DNA of 64,000 bases, taken from NCBI GenBank assembly GCA_021613375.1, contig CM038716.1, positions 4,363,684 to 4,427,683 of the forward strand. The letters are read 5' to 3'. Positions 34,840 to 45,213 of this stretch are shown here, in pieces. The stretch's first letter is position 1; each line of letters opens with the position of its first letter. This DNA comes from Megaleporinus macrocephalus. Its lineage: Eukaryota > Chordata > Actinopteri > Characiformes > Anostomidae. The translations under genes were made by a program, and so were the position numbers. The notes under the pieces were generated by a model. It made no database searches and had not been told where the DNA came from. It was given only the letters and a program-made list of their open reading frames with translations.

Positions 34840-35665
34840 TTGAAGAGAGCTCAGGCTTTGCAGTCCGGTAGAGCAGAGCCACAGAGATGTGTTGATGTGC
34901 TCTGGACTTGACCAAGTGTGACAGCAAGCAGCCCATCTGCCTCCCCTCTCTGTCCCACGCCAGTCCTGCCCGATATGAGTGAGTGACCCAAAATCACACT
35001 ATGCCTCACTCCTTTTGCCGAAGCCCTGTCGAAATCAGGGAGTGCCTAACCCTGCCCCTGGTGATAAACCACCCTGCAGTGTTTTCTTAAAACCCTGACT
35101 CGCTCTTCTCCGGCACCAGAGCAGCCGTTTGGGGAGCTGGGCCAAAGTCCATTCTCTGGCTGTTGTTGTTTTAAGGTCGGAAGCGATGGTATATCAATAT
35201 TAATGGGGAGCGGTATATGTTTGGTAAATGGCCAGCCTAAGGAGTTATGCGATATTGATTTTTGATGGGAAGCTCTTTTGAAATAATTGATTTTGGTCAG
35301 ACTTGGCTTGGTTATTGATTGCTTTGGGCAGAGGTTTCCTTTTAATTAAGAAATTTGGTCAGACTTTCCCTTCCAGTTATGGATTCTGGATGGGGAAACT
35401 CCTTTCAATCACCAGTTGCCTGCCTGAAGGCCCAGCAGAGCCGGCTTTCTTTTGAAGTCCCTCTAAATCAGTCTGTCTTCGCTTGCATTACATCTATTAG
35501 ACTAAATTGCTGACACCATCGAGAGGAATGCAAAATGCCCCGTAAGCAATCAACCTACTTATTCTGTGTGTAATTCTAAATTCTCTGGGAATTTTGGCCG
35601 AAAGCCGTTTCTCCTCTGCTCTGGCTCTTTCTATGTTGAATCCCATTTACTACAAAGTTCGGAAG
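34840..35665. promoter_or_regulatory. Candidate conserved non-coding (enhancer-like) block
   Basis: About 830 bp without repeats, microsatellites or long ORFs. It has AT-rich homeodomain-type motifs (ATATCAATATTAATGG, TTTTAATTAAGAAATTTGG, AAATAATTGATTTTGG) set between GC-balanced stretches. GGTCAGACTT occurs twice (about 35295 and 35363). Texture fits a vertebrate developmental enhancer. Conservation was not tested. Confidence 0.35.
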
Positions 35666-36119
35666 CTGTGCAGAGTGGAAATACGAACAGAACACAAAGA
35701 TATTTAACACTACTAATCTGATACAGCACTGCACGCAGCTGAATACAGTGAGTATTAGTAAACAGCAGAGCTAGCACACACAGCTAGCACAAAACAAACA
35801 ACCCAGAACACCATACAGACCAGATCTGACCGGTACGAACAGAACAGCAGCAGCAATTCAAGATCTACATTTAATGATTACAGATTTAGTTTAAAATAAC
35901 AGAGTCTGTGTTTAATGACTGCAGTTTTTACTGCATGTATTTAATTAGCTTTTTTAGTTTTAAATTAAGGGTTTAAATGTAATGATTGCAGTATTTGGGG
36001 ATATTTGTTTGATTAACTTTGTTTATTTACTGTTAATTTTGTTTAAAATATTATACTGTTTCACGAGTTTGTTAAAAATGGTAATAAACCAGTTTAGACC
36101 ATGTTTCATGACTTGCTTG

Positions 36120-36251
36120 CACTAATAACTACATGTAGCCCTGCTGTGGCATATAGCCCCGCCCTCAATCGGTATCGGCTATCGGCCGATTGTACTGAGA
36201 GGTGATCGGCGATCGGAATGGGCCTCAAAAACGCTGATCGGTCCATCTCTA
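36120..36251. mobile_element. hAT-type element end
   Basis: TATCGGCTATCGGCCGATT and CTGATCGGTCCATCTCTA match the typical subterminal/terminal pattern of fish hAT elements (TAGAGATGGACCGATC in reverse). The other end was not located. Confidence 0.5.
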
Positions 36252-36570
36252 ATGTATATTCATTCTAATGCACCCTAATATGAGAATATAAGCATAATAG
36301 ATCCCTGATCCAACAGTGATGTTGAATTTTCCAGCACTGCTCGGCACTAGAGGGCACTCGATTTCCTCATTAATGCATTAATACATTAACAAGCTGGAGC
36401 ACCGGATAAGCCCAGGCTGCGGGGAGGCTGAGAGTGGAGACGGGATAAATTGAATTAATACATAACTATTTTTTTTTTCTCAGCGGGGAGAGAAGGAGGG
36501 AAATCCACTGTAATGGACGGTGGCTTCTCTCAAAGATTCACCCGTGTGAAACGTGACTTCCTGCCTCAGC

Positions 36571-36571
<1 letters not shown>

Positions 36572-36609
<38 letters not shown>

Positions 36610-36617
36610 ACTGGTTG

Positions 36618-36662
<45 letters not shown>
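36572..36662. repeat. Two (CT)n microsatellites
   Basis: CT runs at 36573-36607 and 36621-36655, separated by CCACTGGTTGGGT. Confidence 0.95.
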
Positions 36663-36879
36663 ATGTGCTCGTGAACACTACATCTAATCCTGCTGTTATG
36701 TGTACTGAGCTGCTTGGGGGTCTGCTCACTGCTCAGTCATTAAGAAAACACTTGTGTAAATGCAGCGTGACTATAAAATGCTCACTAGTTGGAAATAATG
36801 TGTGTGTTTGTGCGTGTGTGAAAGAGAGAGAGAGAGAGAAGAGAGTGTACATGAACGTGGGAAGGTGGTTTTGACATTG

Positions 36880-37170
36880 AACAGTTCATGTGTGTTATTT
36901 CAGTCTGAATAATGGTCTTGTGTTTAGACTTAATTACTAAGGAGGCTTAATGAATATTCTATATAAAGCAGCCTTAATTAAATTTCTGCTCTAATGATGT
37001 CTCTGTTTAGCGTCAGATTTGTCACTTGGAAGGCTTTGTAAGCGATTAACGGGCCAATTATATAAGCGTTCTATAATAGCAGCATCTATTGTGTTTAATA
37101 TATGGCATAAACCTGGGCGTTAGAGATAAGAGTGTTTAATAGCCGAGAATTAGGGTCACGATGTAGAACG
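36880..37170. promoter_or_regulatory. Candidate conserved non-coding block with homeodomain-type sites
   Basis: A repeat-free 290 bp with clustered TAAT cores: GACTTAATTACTAAGG, GGCTTAATGAATATTC, CAGCCTTAATTAAATTTC, AAGCGATTAACGGGCC. This motif density and the lack of ORFs resemble vertebrate enhancers. Inference only. Confidence 0.35.
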
Positions 37171-37540
37171 TCACCTCTGTAACCAAACGCTCCCTTCTGT
37201 AAGCTCATACTTTGGAGTATATTAGCAGAACAAGGCTACGTAGCGGAAATGACACATTATAACTGTGTTCTTGATTCTTGACTCTGTGATTTGAGTCTAG
37301 AAGAGCCCTTTGTTTCGTTTGTCTGATGCTGGGAAGGGAACGATACTCACATCACCGCAATACAGTCATGTGATACCTGCCACTGGATTAAGCTCATTAA
37401 CTCTTTACCTTGCAGCTCATTGAATTCTGCTGGTGAAAGTTCTAGGAGGACCTATGGTTTATAATAAGATGAAGAAAAAACTCTCCAAAAAGAACTCAAA
37501 TAATCAATAAAGTGAAGTGAAGGAGTAACAGACGTCTGTG
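37171..37540. other. No gene seen
   Basis: Single-copy-looking sequence between the enhancer-like block and the split hAT-type element. Confidence 0.4.
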
Positions 37541-37544
37541 TTTC

Positions 37545-37623
37545 ATGTAGGGCAAAAACCTGGTCATACAATATGTATCATGATAAAGGGGTTACGATTT
37601 GATGTATTGGAATACTGTAAGTG
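37545..37623 (+). mobile_element. Left half of a split hAT-type MITE
   Basis: AGGGCAAAAACCTGGTCATAC through GATGTATTGGAATACTGTAAG is a diverged left part of the 25475-25843 family. Its right half resumes at about 39735, beyond the minisatellite. Confidence 0.55.
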
Positions 37624-39656
37624 GTGGCACACCGGTGTAGTGGTCAGTATGGTGGTGTAGTGGTTAGTATGGTGGTGTAGTGGTTAGTATGGTGGTGTAG
37701 TGGTTAGTATGGTGGTGTAGTGGTTAGTACGGTGGTGTAGTGGTTAGTACGGTAGTGTAGTGGTCAGTATGGTGGTGTAGTGGTCAGTATGGTGGTGTAG
37801 TGGTTAGTACGGTAGTGTAGTGGTCAGTATGGTGGTGTAGTGGTCAGTATGGTGGTGTAGTGGTTAGTACGGTGGTGTAGTGGTTAGTACGGTGGTGTAG
37901 TGGTTAGTACGGTGGTGTAGTGGTTACTATGGTGGTGTAGTGGTTAGTATGGTGGTGTAGTGGTTAGTACGGTGGTGTAGTGGTTAGTATGGTGGTGTAG
38001 TATTTAGTACGGTGGTGTAGTGGTTAGTATGGTGGTGTAGTGGTTAGTATGGTGGTGTAGTAGTTAGTACGGTGGTGTAGTGGTTAGTATGGTGGTGTAG
38101 TGGTTAGTATGGTGGTGTAGTAGTTAGTACGGTGGTGTAGTGGTTAGTATGGTGGTGTAGTGGTTAGTACGGTGGTGTAGTGGTTAGTACGGTGGTGTAG
38201 TGGTTAGTATGGTGGTGTAGTGGTTAGTATGGTGGTGTAGTGGTTAGTATGGTGGTGTAGTAGTTAGTACGGTGGTGTAGTGGTTAGTATGGTGGTGTAG
38301 TGGTTAGTATGGTGGTGTAGTGGTTAGTACGGTGGTGTAGTGGTTAGTACGGTGGTGTAGTGGTTAGTACGGTGGTGTAGTGGTTAGTACGGTGGTGTAG
38401 TGGTTAGTACGGTGGTGTAGTGGTTAGTACGGTGGTGTAGTGGTTAGTACGGTGGTGTAGTGGTTAGTATGGTGGTGTAGTGGTTAGTATGGTGGTGTAG
38501 TGGTTAGTACGGTGGTGTAGTGGTTAGTACGGTGGTGTAGTGGTTAGTGCGGTGGTGTAGTGGTTAGTGCGGTGGTGTAGTGGTTAGTATGGTCGTGTAG
38601 TGGTTAGTACGGTGGTGTAGTGGTTAGTACGGTGGTGTAGTGGTTAGTGCGGTGGTGTAGTGGTTTGTACGGTGGTGTAGTGGTTAGTATGGTGGTGTAG
38701 TGGTTAGTACGGTGTTGTAGTGGTTAGTACGGTGGTGTAGTGGTTAGTATGATGGTGTAGTGGTTAGTACAGTGTTGTAGTGGTTAATATGGTGGTGTAG
38801 TGGTTAGTACGGTGGTGTAGTGGTTAGTACGGTGTTGTAGTGGTTAGTACGGTGGTGTAGTGGTTAGTACGGTGTTGTAGTGGTTAGTACGGTGGTGTAG
38901 TGGTTAGTACGGTGTTGTAGTGGTTAGTACGGTGGTGTAGTGGTTAGTAAGGTGGTGTAGTGGTTAGTATGGTGGTGTAGTGGTTAGTATGGTGGTGTAG
39001 TGGTTAGTACGGTGGTGTAGTGGTTAGTACGGTGGTGTAGTGGTTACTATGGTGGTGTAGTGGTTAGTAAGGTGGTGTAGTGGTTAGTATGGTGGTGTAG
39101 TAGTTAGTATGGTGGTGTAGTGGTTAGTACGGTGGTGTAATGGTTAGTACGGTGGTGTAGTGGTTAGTACGGTGGTGTAGTGGTTAGTATGATGGTGTAG
39201 TGGTTAGTACGGTGTTGTAGTGGTTAGTACGGTGGTGTAGTGGTTAGTATGATGGTGTAGTGGTTAGTACGGTGTTGTAGTGGTTAGTATGGTGGTGTAG
39301 TGGTTAGTACGGTGGTGTAGTGGTTAGTACGGTGTTGTAGTGGTTAGTACGGTGTTGTAGTGGTTAGTACGGTGGTGTAGTGGTTAGTACGGTGTTGTAG
39401 TGGTTAGTACGGTGGTGTAGTGGTTAGTACGGTGGTGTAGTGGTTAGTATGATGGTGTAGTGGTTAGTACGGTGTTGTAGTGGTTAGTATGGTGGTGTAG
39501 TGGTTAGTACGGTGGTGTAGTGGTTAGTACGGTGGTGTAGTGGTTAGTATGGTGGTGTAGTGGTTAGTACGGTGTTGTAGTGGTTAGTACGGTGGTGTAG
39601 TGGTTAGTACGGTGTTGTAGTGGTTAGTACGGTGGTGTAGTGGTTAGTATGGTGGT
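37624..39656 (+). repeat. 20-bp minisatellite, about 101 units, from a tRNA-SINE head
   Basis: Unit TGGTTAGTACGGTGGTGTAG. From 37641 to 39640 the period is exactly 20 with no insertion or deletion, giving 100 full units. Variation is by substitution: TAC/TAT, GGTGG/GGTGT, TGG/TAG. The left edge GGTGGCACACCGGTGTAGTG resembles the start of a fish tRNA-derived SINE. The unit itself matches that SINE's A-box segment (GGTGTAGTGGTTAG, also similar to tRNA-Val/Gln D-arms). Units with TGTTGTAG alternate regularly in the right third, showing recent two-unit duplication. Confidence 0.95.
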
Positions 39657-39734
39657 TTGTATTGATGTAGAAAAATAAAAATCGACAAATATGAACACAC
39701 CTGATTTTCATTGGAGAGTGACTATTTACGCAAG

Positions 39735-39990
39735 TTTATTAATGCTAATGTTAGCGGTGCACCTTTACACTACTTGTTTATATTGGAATGGAAGAGCATA
39801 ATGGTGAAAAACACTCCTGCTTTTTGGTTAGGGGTGTAAACGTAACACAAATAAACCACTGTCTGCCTCAAACCTCTGATGGTGAACAGTTGATTAAAAT
39901 GATACAGTGTTTATTAGAATCAATACAGAATCACAAAACAATATCAAAATATTTGATCTTTTCAGTATTTTCTTTCATCCTTAGTATTTT
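39735..39990 (+). mobile_element. Right half of a split hAT-type MITE
   Basis: TACACTACTTGTTTATATTG, GGTGAAAAACACT and the terminal CAGTATTTTCTTTCATCC follow the order of the 25475-25843 family. 39661-39720 is a MITE tail of the 24881 family (GATGTAGAAAAATAAAAATC). Confidence 0.55.
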
Positions 39991-40550
39991 GTTGCAGAAA
40001 TACCCAATGATGTTATAATGATATCTAGCTAGTTCCAACCAGTCCTATCTCGTAATGATATTGAGTCACTATATGATCGATTCAAATCAGTCCAACATGA
40101 GAGGATAAAGAAGTAGTGCTGCTGCCGTGGCGGCGTATTCCAACCTCTTGTCAATCATGTTGAAGGTGCTGCTCCCGGTTAGATCATTTTAGGACACGTA
40201 ACCAATGAACAGTAAATATCAGGATGGCTGAAGCTTTTCATTACATGAACAACAGTGATATAAATAGAAGCAAAGGAAGATTTACCTTGGTGATGCTTTC
40301 CACCTTTGGGGATGCTTTTGGCAAGTAAAGGAATAAAGTTTGATGTTCATCCTGCAATGTTTACTTCTAGACTGGTAAGAATGAAAGATCTGTGCATTTT
40401 CTGGTGATATGTTAGGAGTGTGAATTGTGAGTGCTGATTGGTTGGAGCAAGGCAACAGCTAAAGTTAAATTTCTCTAATGTGGTAATGCCCATGCAGTCA
40501 ATGCTAATTGGTTGAGATTATTTGATCCAACAGTGCCACAAATCTAGTTC
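39991..40550. other. No gene seen
   Basis: Single-copy-looking AT-rich sequence. Confidence 0.4.
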
Positions 40551-40551
40551 C

Positions 40552-40930
40552 TAGGATGCACCGATACCACTTTTTCCTTACCAATACCAATACCAGCTTT
40601 TCAGGGATCTGCCGATACAGAGTACCGATACCAACTCTGACTTAGATGCTTGAAATATGGCTATAAATCCTGATATTTATAGTCTTCCACTTTTTATATG
40701 TTGTATTTTTGTATGTCTTATCCTGAATAAGATATAATAACCTTGAAAGAACACCATTTACTGGTTGAGAAACTGCACATTAAAGTTTCAGAGCTATGAA
40801 AAAATAAAAATTGCCACAATGCAGAAACACGTGCAGCCATTAGTCAATAAGCTTCATGGTATTGGCGCTCTATTGCCGATACCGATACTGTGTGTAAGTA
40901 CCAGTATCAGTGCCGATACCGCAACACTAC
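40552..40930. mobile_element. hAT-type MITE with CCGATACC termini
   Basis: The left end TAGGATGCACCGATACCAC and right end GTATCAGTGCCGATACCGC have inverted CCGATACC/GGTATCGG subterminal motifs, common in fish hAT MITEs. No clean 8-bp duplication was found. Confidence 0.5.
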
Positions 40931-42267
40931 TAATCACCGATTTAGATGACAAGAAGCGGCTGGCAACTTTGGAAGAAGCAATGTGCTATAAAAAGAAATG
41001 CCTGTCTTAATATTCAAGATTAACAAGACTTCATAGTCATTCGAGCTATATACAGAGTACACAGTGAAACGAAACAACCTTCCTACAGGATCATATGGTG
41101 CAACAGAAAACTCAAGACAATACAATATACACAGTGCTTAAAATACAGTGCAATAAATACGAAACAAGATAATAAATACAAATACATGTACATGTATTGA
41201 AAATGTGACGTTGTGTTAAAAGAGAGATGTAACAATATACTCTCACAAGGAAGTATGTCTAATCTAAGATGAACTAAGATGAACTATAATTAAGCATTCT
41301 GCAGCGTTTGCTGTACTTGGCAACAGCACACTTGTCTTGGGAGGAGATACAACCTCAGGCCATCAGTGACAGTTGGAAGTCTCCAAGGTCTTTGCAGGAG
41401 AAGCAAGGTACCGACATGACAGCACCGCAGAGCAGGTTCGATTTCGGCTTTCTGTCAAGCCTGTGCGTTGGTCCTTGCACTGTTGGCCTGACTGGCTAAC
41501 GTTAGGTTAACCAATCAGGCCACAGATCCAAGAACAGAACAGCTTTAGTTTTACCCTCCTGTCTTTTCAGTGCCAGCTGATGAACTTCACTTTCTCACAG
41601 TTGAGTCAGTCTTCTAAAGTTGTGCCAGTGTTGGAAATAATGCAGGGGGTATAAGTGTACCCCCCAACCCTATTTGCCGCCCAACACTATTTGCCGCCCA
41701 ACCCTATCTGCCACCCATAAACACTATTCATAATATTCTAGATGCATAAAAGTACAGTGTCTTGCCATATCCAGCTTAGATTCATCCAACATCAGTCACG
41801 TACACACAAAACTATATTTTGCTGAATGCAACTACATTGGACTTAGCATACTGTTCCATCTACGCCTATTCATGATATTTTCCATGACAACACTGGGGGG
41901 TCATCTTTGTTTACTTTGTGTTAGAACTTCCAGTGTGACCGCGGATATGTTGATACTAATTACAAGCAAAACAACAACAAACATATAACATGATTAGCAT
42001 AATATGTTCAGTTAGAGGGAGTCAGTAATTAGAAGAAGAGGAAAACTTGGCTTGAACAACAGAGTTATGAACACAGCACATAAAGATCAGAGTGTGGGGG
42101 GGCCGCCTTCCAAAGGCTGAAGGCGCTAAATTTAAAACATCCACCCCAAACCTCCGTATGTCTGCTCTTACCATTCTGTGGAGGAGAACCAGCATCAAAG
42201 CATCCTCATCCAGAGAAATGGCTATTTGTAAGCAGACGTGTTGGGGGCTTGCGAGTTAAGTAACTAT
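40931..42267. other. No gene seen; includes a hairpin and a small tandem
   Basis: 41485-41500 pairs with 41506-41521 (two G-T-type mismatches, 5-base loop). 41663-41718 has three copies of CCCAACCCTATTTGCCG-type units. No ORF with a known domain. Confidence 0.5.
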
Positions 42268-42275
42268 ACTATGAT

Positions 42276-42555
42276 TAGGGCTGGGTATCGCCACTGTTTT
42301 CCGAGATCGATTCAATCCCGATTCACAAGCTCCCAGTTCAATTTGATTTCCGATTCGATTCGATTCAATATCGATTAATTTAGGGATATTTCAGTTACAA
42401 TAATATGTTTTGTTTGAATATGAAGAGAGATTTTCAGAGGACTAATGTGGTAAATGTGGCTGAAATGCTAATTTTAAAGATCGATCTTGTATATCGGATT
42501 ATTCAGATGAAGATCAATTTGAAATGAAAAATCGATTTTTTTAAACACACCTCTA
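42276..42555. mobile_element. hAT MITE with 8-bp target duplication
   Basis: Left end TAGGGCTGGGTATCGCCAC and right end TTAAACACACCTCTA, with inverted ATCGATT-rich subterminal sequence. The flanks ACTATGAT (42268-42275) and ATTATGAT (42556-42563) match at 7 of 8. At 280 bp it has no coding capacity. Confidence 0.82.
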
Positions 42556-42577
42556 ATTATGATCAGTGTCCACCACG

Positions 42578-42832
42578 CTAGCCTATCTGGGCTGTAACCA
42601 ACCCCCACGCAGAGCGGCTCGGGCAACTATCTTGACTTACACCGGATTTCAGAAATATAAACTCACCGTCTGTGTGTAGGAGTACACGGCCGACTTTTCC
42701 ACTATGCAGGTACTGATACGCTTCACTACTTGTATAGTGTTTCATTGCTGAACCCTCTACACCTTCCGAGAGTACAAAATAATTAAACAGGTCTCTATAA
42801 GTAACCTCAGACAACCTTTTCATATCATCCAC
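42578..42832 (-). CDS. First exon of a mobile-element-like gene (SWIM/YqaJ-type protein family), isolated
   Basis: The ATG at 42832 opens MDDMKRLSEVTYRDLFNYFV, then LSEGVEGSAMKHY and YLHSGKVGRVLLHTDGEFIF. I recall this N-terminus from a large family of uncharacterised fish proteins that carry a SWIM zinc finger and a YqaJ-type nuclease domain further on. The family behaves like a multicopy mobile gene. A splice donor, read on the minus strand as GGT then GTAAGT, ends a 64-codon exon at 42641 in phase 0. Beyond it the frame (VSQDSCPS...) is probably intron. No second exon was found nearby on this strand; an hAT MITE starts 20-odd bases past the exon's reading frame. It may be a solitary, broken copy. 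Codon use is intact, with no internal stop. Confidence 0.5.
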   Translation of the reverse strand: MDDMKRLSEVTYRDLFNYFVLSEGVEGSAMKHYTSSEAYQYLHSGKVGRVLLHTDGEFIFLKSGVSQDSCPSRSAWGLVTAQIG

Positions 42833-42937
42833 CCACTGTGTTATTAACCTCGGATGAGACCTCCCATGTAACTGTATTCATTTTGGTTAGCTGACCGGAA
42901 GTTCTAACACGAAGGTGAATAATCAAAGCAGCTCTAT

Positions 42938-43440
42938 TTAAAGAGGACCTATAATGCCAGCTCTCACTGTGTATAATCCTATTTTTGAATGCTTCAAATT
43001 TCCCCAAACACAATATTTTTCAAACACTGTACATTAGTATTCATTGTCTGAAACGCTCTGCCATATCAGTTTGAGTCAGAGTCCGATCTTGAGAGTCCGG
43101 TAAAACAAGTTGGTACCTGTGATCCACCTTCACAAGCTAGACTGGAGCAGGAGGTTTGTGGTATTGTTTCGCTTCTTTATCTCTCTGTATGTTGTCATTG
43201 GGCATTAGGCGGGCATTAAAGATTGTGGTATGAGATGACATCACCTTGTAACAGAGAAAGGGGGCTGGAATTCCAATGAGGCGGCTGAGGAAAGTGGTTT
43301 CTGTGGCAGGGACGTTTCTCCCTCTGGCGTGTACTTTGAGCTCTGTATGTTTGCAGAGCATTAACACACATAAAAGGCAACAAAACACACTAAAGGAAGG
43401 AGAGAAAACAACACGGAAAAGCATAACAGATCCCCTTTAG
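42938..43440. mobile_element. Terminal-inverted-repeat MITE with TTAA-like edges
   Basis: Left TTAAAGAGGACCTATAATGC; the right end in reverse complement is CTAAAGGGGATCTGTTATGC. The termini agree at most positions. A TTAA-type target (piggyBac or Kolobok style) is possible, although the right edge reads TTTAG. No transposase. Confidence 0.55.
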
Positions 43441-44445
43441 GCAGTGCAATAATTTAGGCATGTATGGCAACACAGCTGAGTGAGTTAGCAGCGTTCGAGC
43501 CGGCCACTGTCTACCTAATATTTAATCTGATCACTTATAATTCATAAGATAATTATACTAAGCCGACTGTGAATAAGTACAGCTGAACGCCATACACCGC
43601 AGCAGAACACAGGATTGAGGACTGAGCGCTTGTGAGTCATGCTCAGAATGAATTGAATGAACAAGTAGCACAGAGCCGCTCTGACGTAGTTCATGCTGCG
43701 TCGCTCCTGGTTTAAAACAGACATCAGCATTTGCCAAATCACAATAATAAAGTAATGAACATGAGGGCTGGAGTGCACCAACCCCCTCAGGACAGTCATT
43801 ATCCAATGGAAATGGTTCTGTTTTCGATGGGTAACTATCTTTTAAAGACATTTAAGGTCTACATTGCAAGAAGGCAGCAAATGATAAAAAGCTCATTTTA
43901 AAATATGCCAAATGGCGTCTGCAGACGATGGATTTTTCTTTTTATGAGCGCCCCCCCACCTTTTTTTAGAACATGAACATTCATTTGGTGGCGTCAGCGA
44001 AGAAGTAGAAGTAGAAGAAAACACCGTGCTTTAGGCGCATGGTCTTTCATCAGAACAGCAGCAAAGGGAGGACCGCCACTCAATGCAAACCCCAACACAA
44101 AACAAAGAGCGGGGGTACAGGGGTATTGGGCTCCCACCATGCCCAGTCTTCTCGGACACAAGACATGCTCTGCATGGCCACACCTCCCACGCTTCTCCAG
44201 CAGAGCGAGCCAGTAGTGGAACACTACGGTATCATCTGTGGTGATAATATAAAAGATTTCAACTCCTAGACATTCCTATCTGGCCTGAGTGATAGCAGTG
44301 TAATTATGTTAAAGGATTTAGTTCCCTCCAGCTCATCCCAGAGGGTTTGGATGATGTTCCATCACTGCTTGCTGTGGGGTTGGGGGCTTTATACCCCTCT
44401 TGCTGACATGTAGCATGGTGACAATATAATTTCTGTGGAGATTAT
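43441..44445. other. No gene recognised
   Basis: Contains ORFs of about 75-97 codons on both strands (around 43558-43851 and 43994-44269). None has a recognisable motif. 43995-44045 includes AGAAGTAGAAGTAGAAGA, a low-complexity tract. Confidence 0.35.
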
Positions 44446-44447
44446 AC

Positions 44448-44745
44448 ACGGTCGAGTGACATTATTATGACCACCACCAACTAATATCATGAGTAACCAC
44501 CGTGTAACAGTAGTTAGACGGGCTGAGAGTCTCAATAAGGTCCTGGTAGGTGGTCACAGGTAGCCATGCTGAAGACAATTGAGGTGGTCCCATACATGCT
44601 CAATTTGATTCAAGTCTGGGGAATTAGGGGTCCAGGGTAGTACATGGAAGTCTTGGTCAGCTCTTCCAGCCAATGTGGGACATTTCTAGCTGATGTGTCG
44701 TGTTGCTCTGCTGGAAGATCCTGTCCGGCCTATAGGTTAGGGTTA
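44448..44745 (-). mobile_element. Tc1/mariner (IS630-like) transposon fragment with left terminus
   Basis: TACACGGTCGAGTGACATTA followed by TTATGACCACC is the terminal repeat of a fish mariner-like element. ATGCTCAATTTGATTCAAGT then CTGGGGAATTAGGGG, read in reverse, encode a degraded P-N-S-P-D-LN-IEH-WD motif of the DDE catalytic end. The interior is deleted. A short telomere-like GGTTAGGGTTAGGGTTAGG (about 44735-44753) marks the junction with the next fragment. Confidence 0.65.
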
Positions 44746-44756
44746 GGGTTAGGCAC

Positions 44757-45116
44757 GTGCTGACTGTCTTCCCTATATGTGCGGGTGCACAACATGACTG
44801 CACATCAGTGCACAAAGCAAGCTCCATAAAGACATGGATAAGTCCTAACCACAACCTGATGGAAGACCATTGGGATGAATTAGAGCAGAGACTGCGAGCC
44901 AGACCTTCTCATCCAACAGTAGTGTCTGACCTCACTAATGTTCTTCTGGAAGAACGGTCAAACCTTCCCATAAACACACCCCTAAACCAAGTGGAGAGCC
45001 TTCCCAGAAGAGCTGAAGCTGTTATAGCTGCAAAGGTTGGGCCGACAATATATTCAACCCTATGGATTAAGAATGGGATGTAACTCAAAGAAGAGTGTTA
45101 AGGCAGCATAGTGTAC
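44757..45116 (+). pseudogene. Tc1-like transposase C-terminal fragment
   Basis: The frame reads HDCTSVHKASSIKTW, retaining the second catalytic Asp of Tc1 transposases. A deletion removes the WPAQSPD segment, so it jumps to [20 protein letters not shown] and [16 protein letters not shown], ending near AEAVIAAKVGPT. The terminal repeat remnant GCATAGTGTA is at 45105-45114. The DNA-binding half is absent. Same family as 48812-49916, opposite orientation. Confidence 0.8.
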
Positions 45117-45213
45117 AGTGAGAAATACTGCGATACTGTAAGCAAGAGGATACACACAGATCACTAATAGGCGGAGTGAGGTCAGATAAACCGATAAACT
45201 ATTGAGAATGATT

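Noticed and set aside
37624..39656. Cluster of real tRNA genes
   Set aside because: Only the A-box/D-arm-like part is repeated. No anticodon arm, T-arm or acceptor pairing is present.
43994..44269. Protein gene on either strand
   Set aside because: 76-codon ORFs on both strands with no domain, no splice signals and no bias.
44735..44753. Interstitial telomere (TTAGGG)3
   Set aside because: Too short, at a junction between transposon scraps. Could be chance or repair filler.
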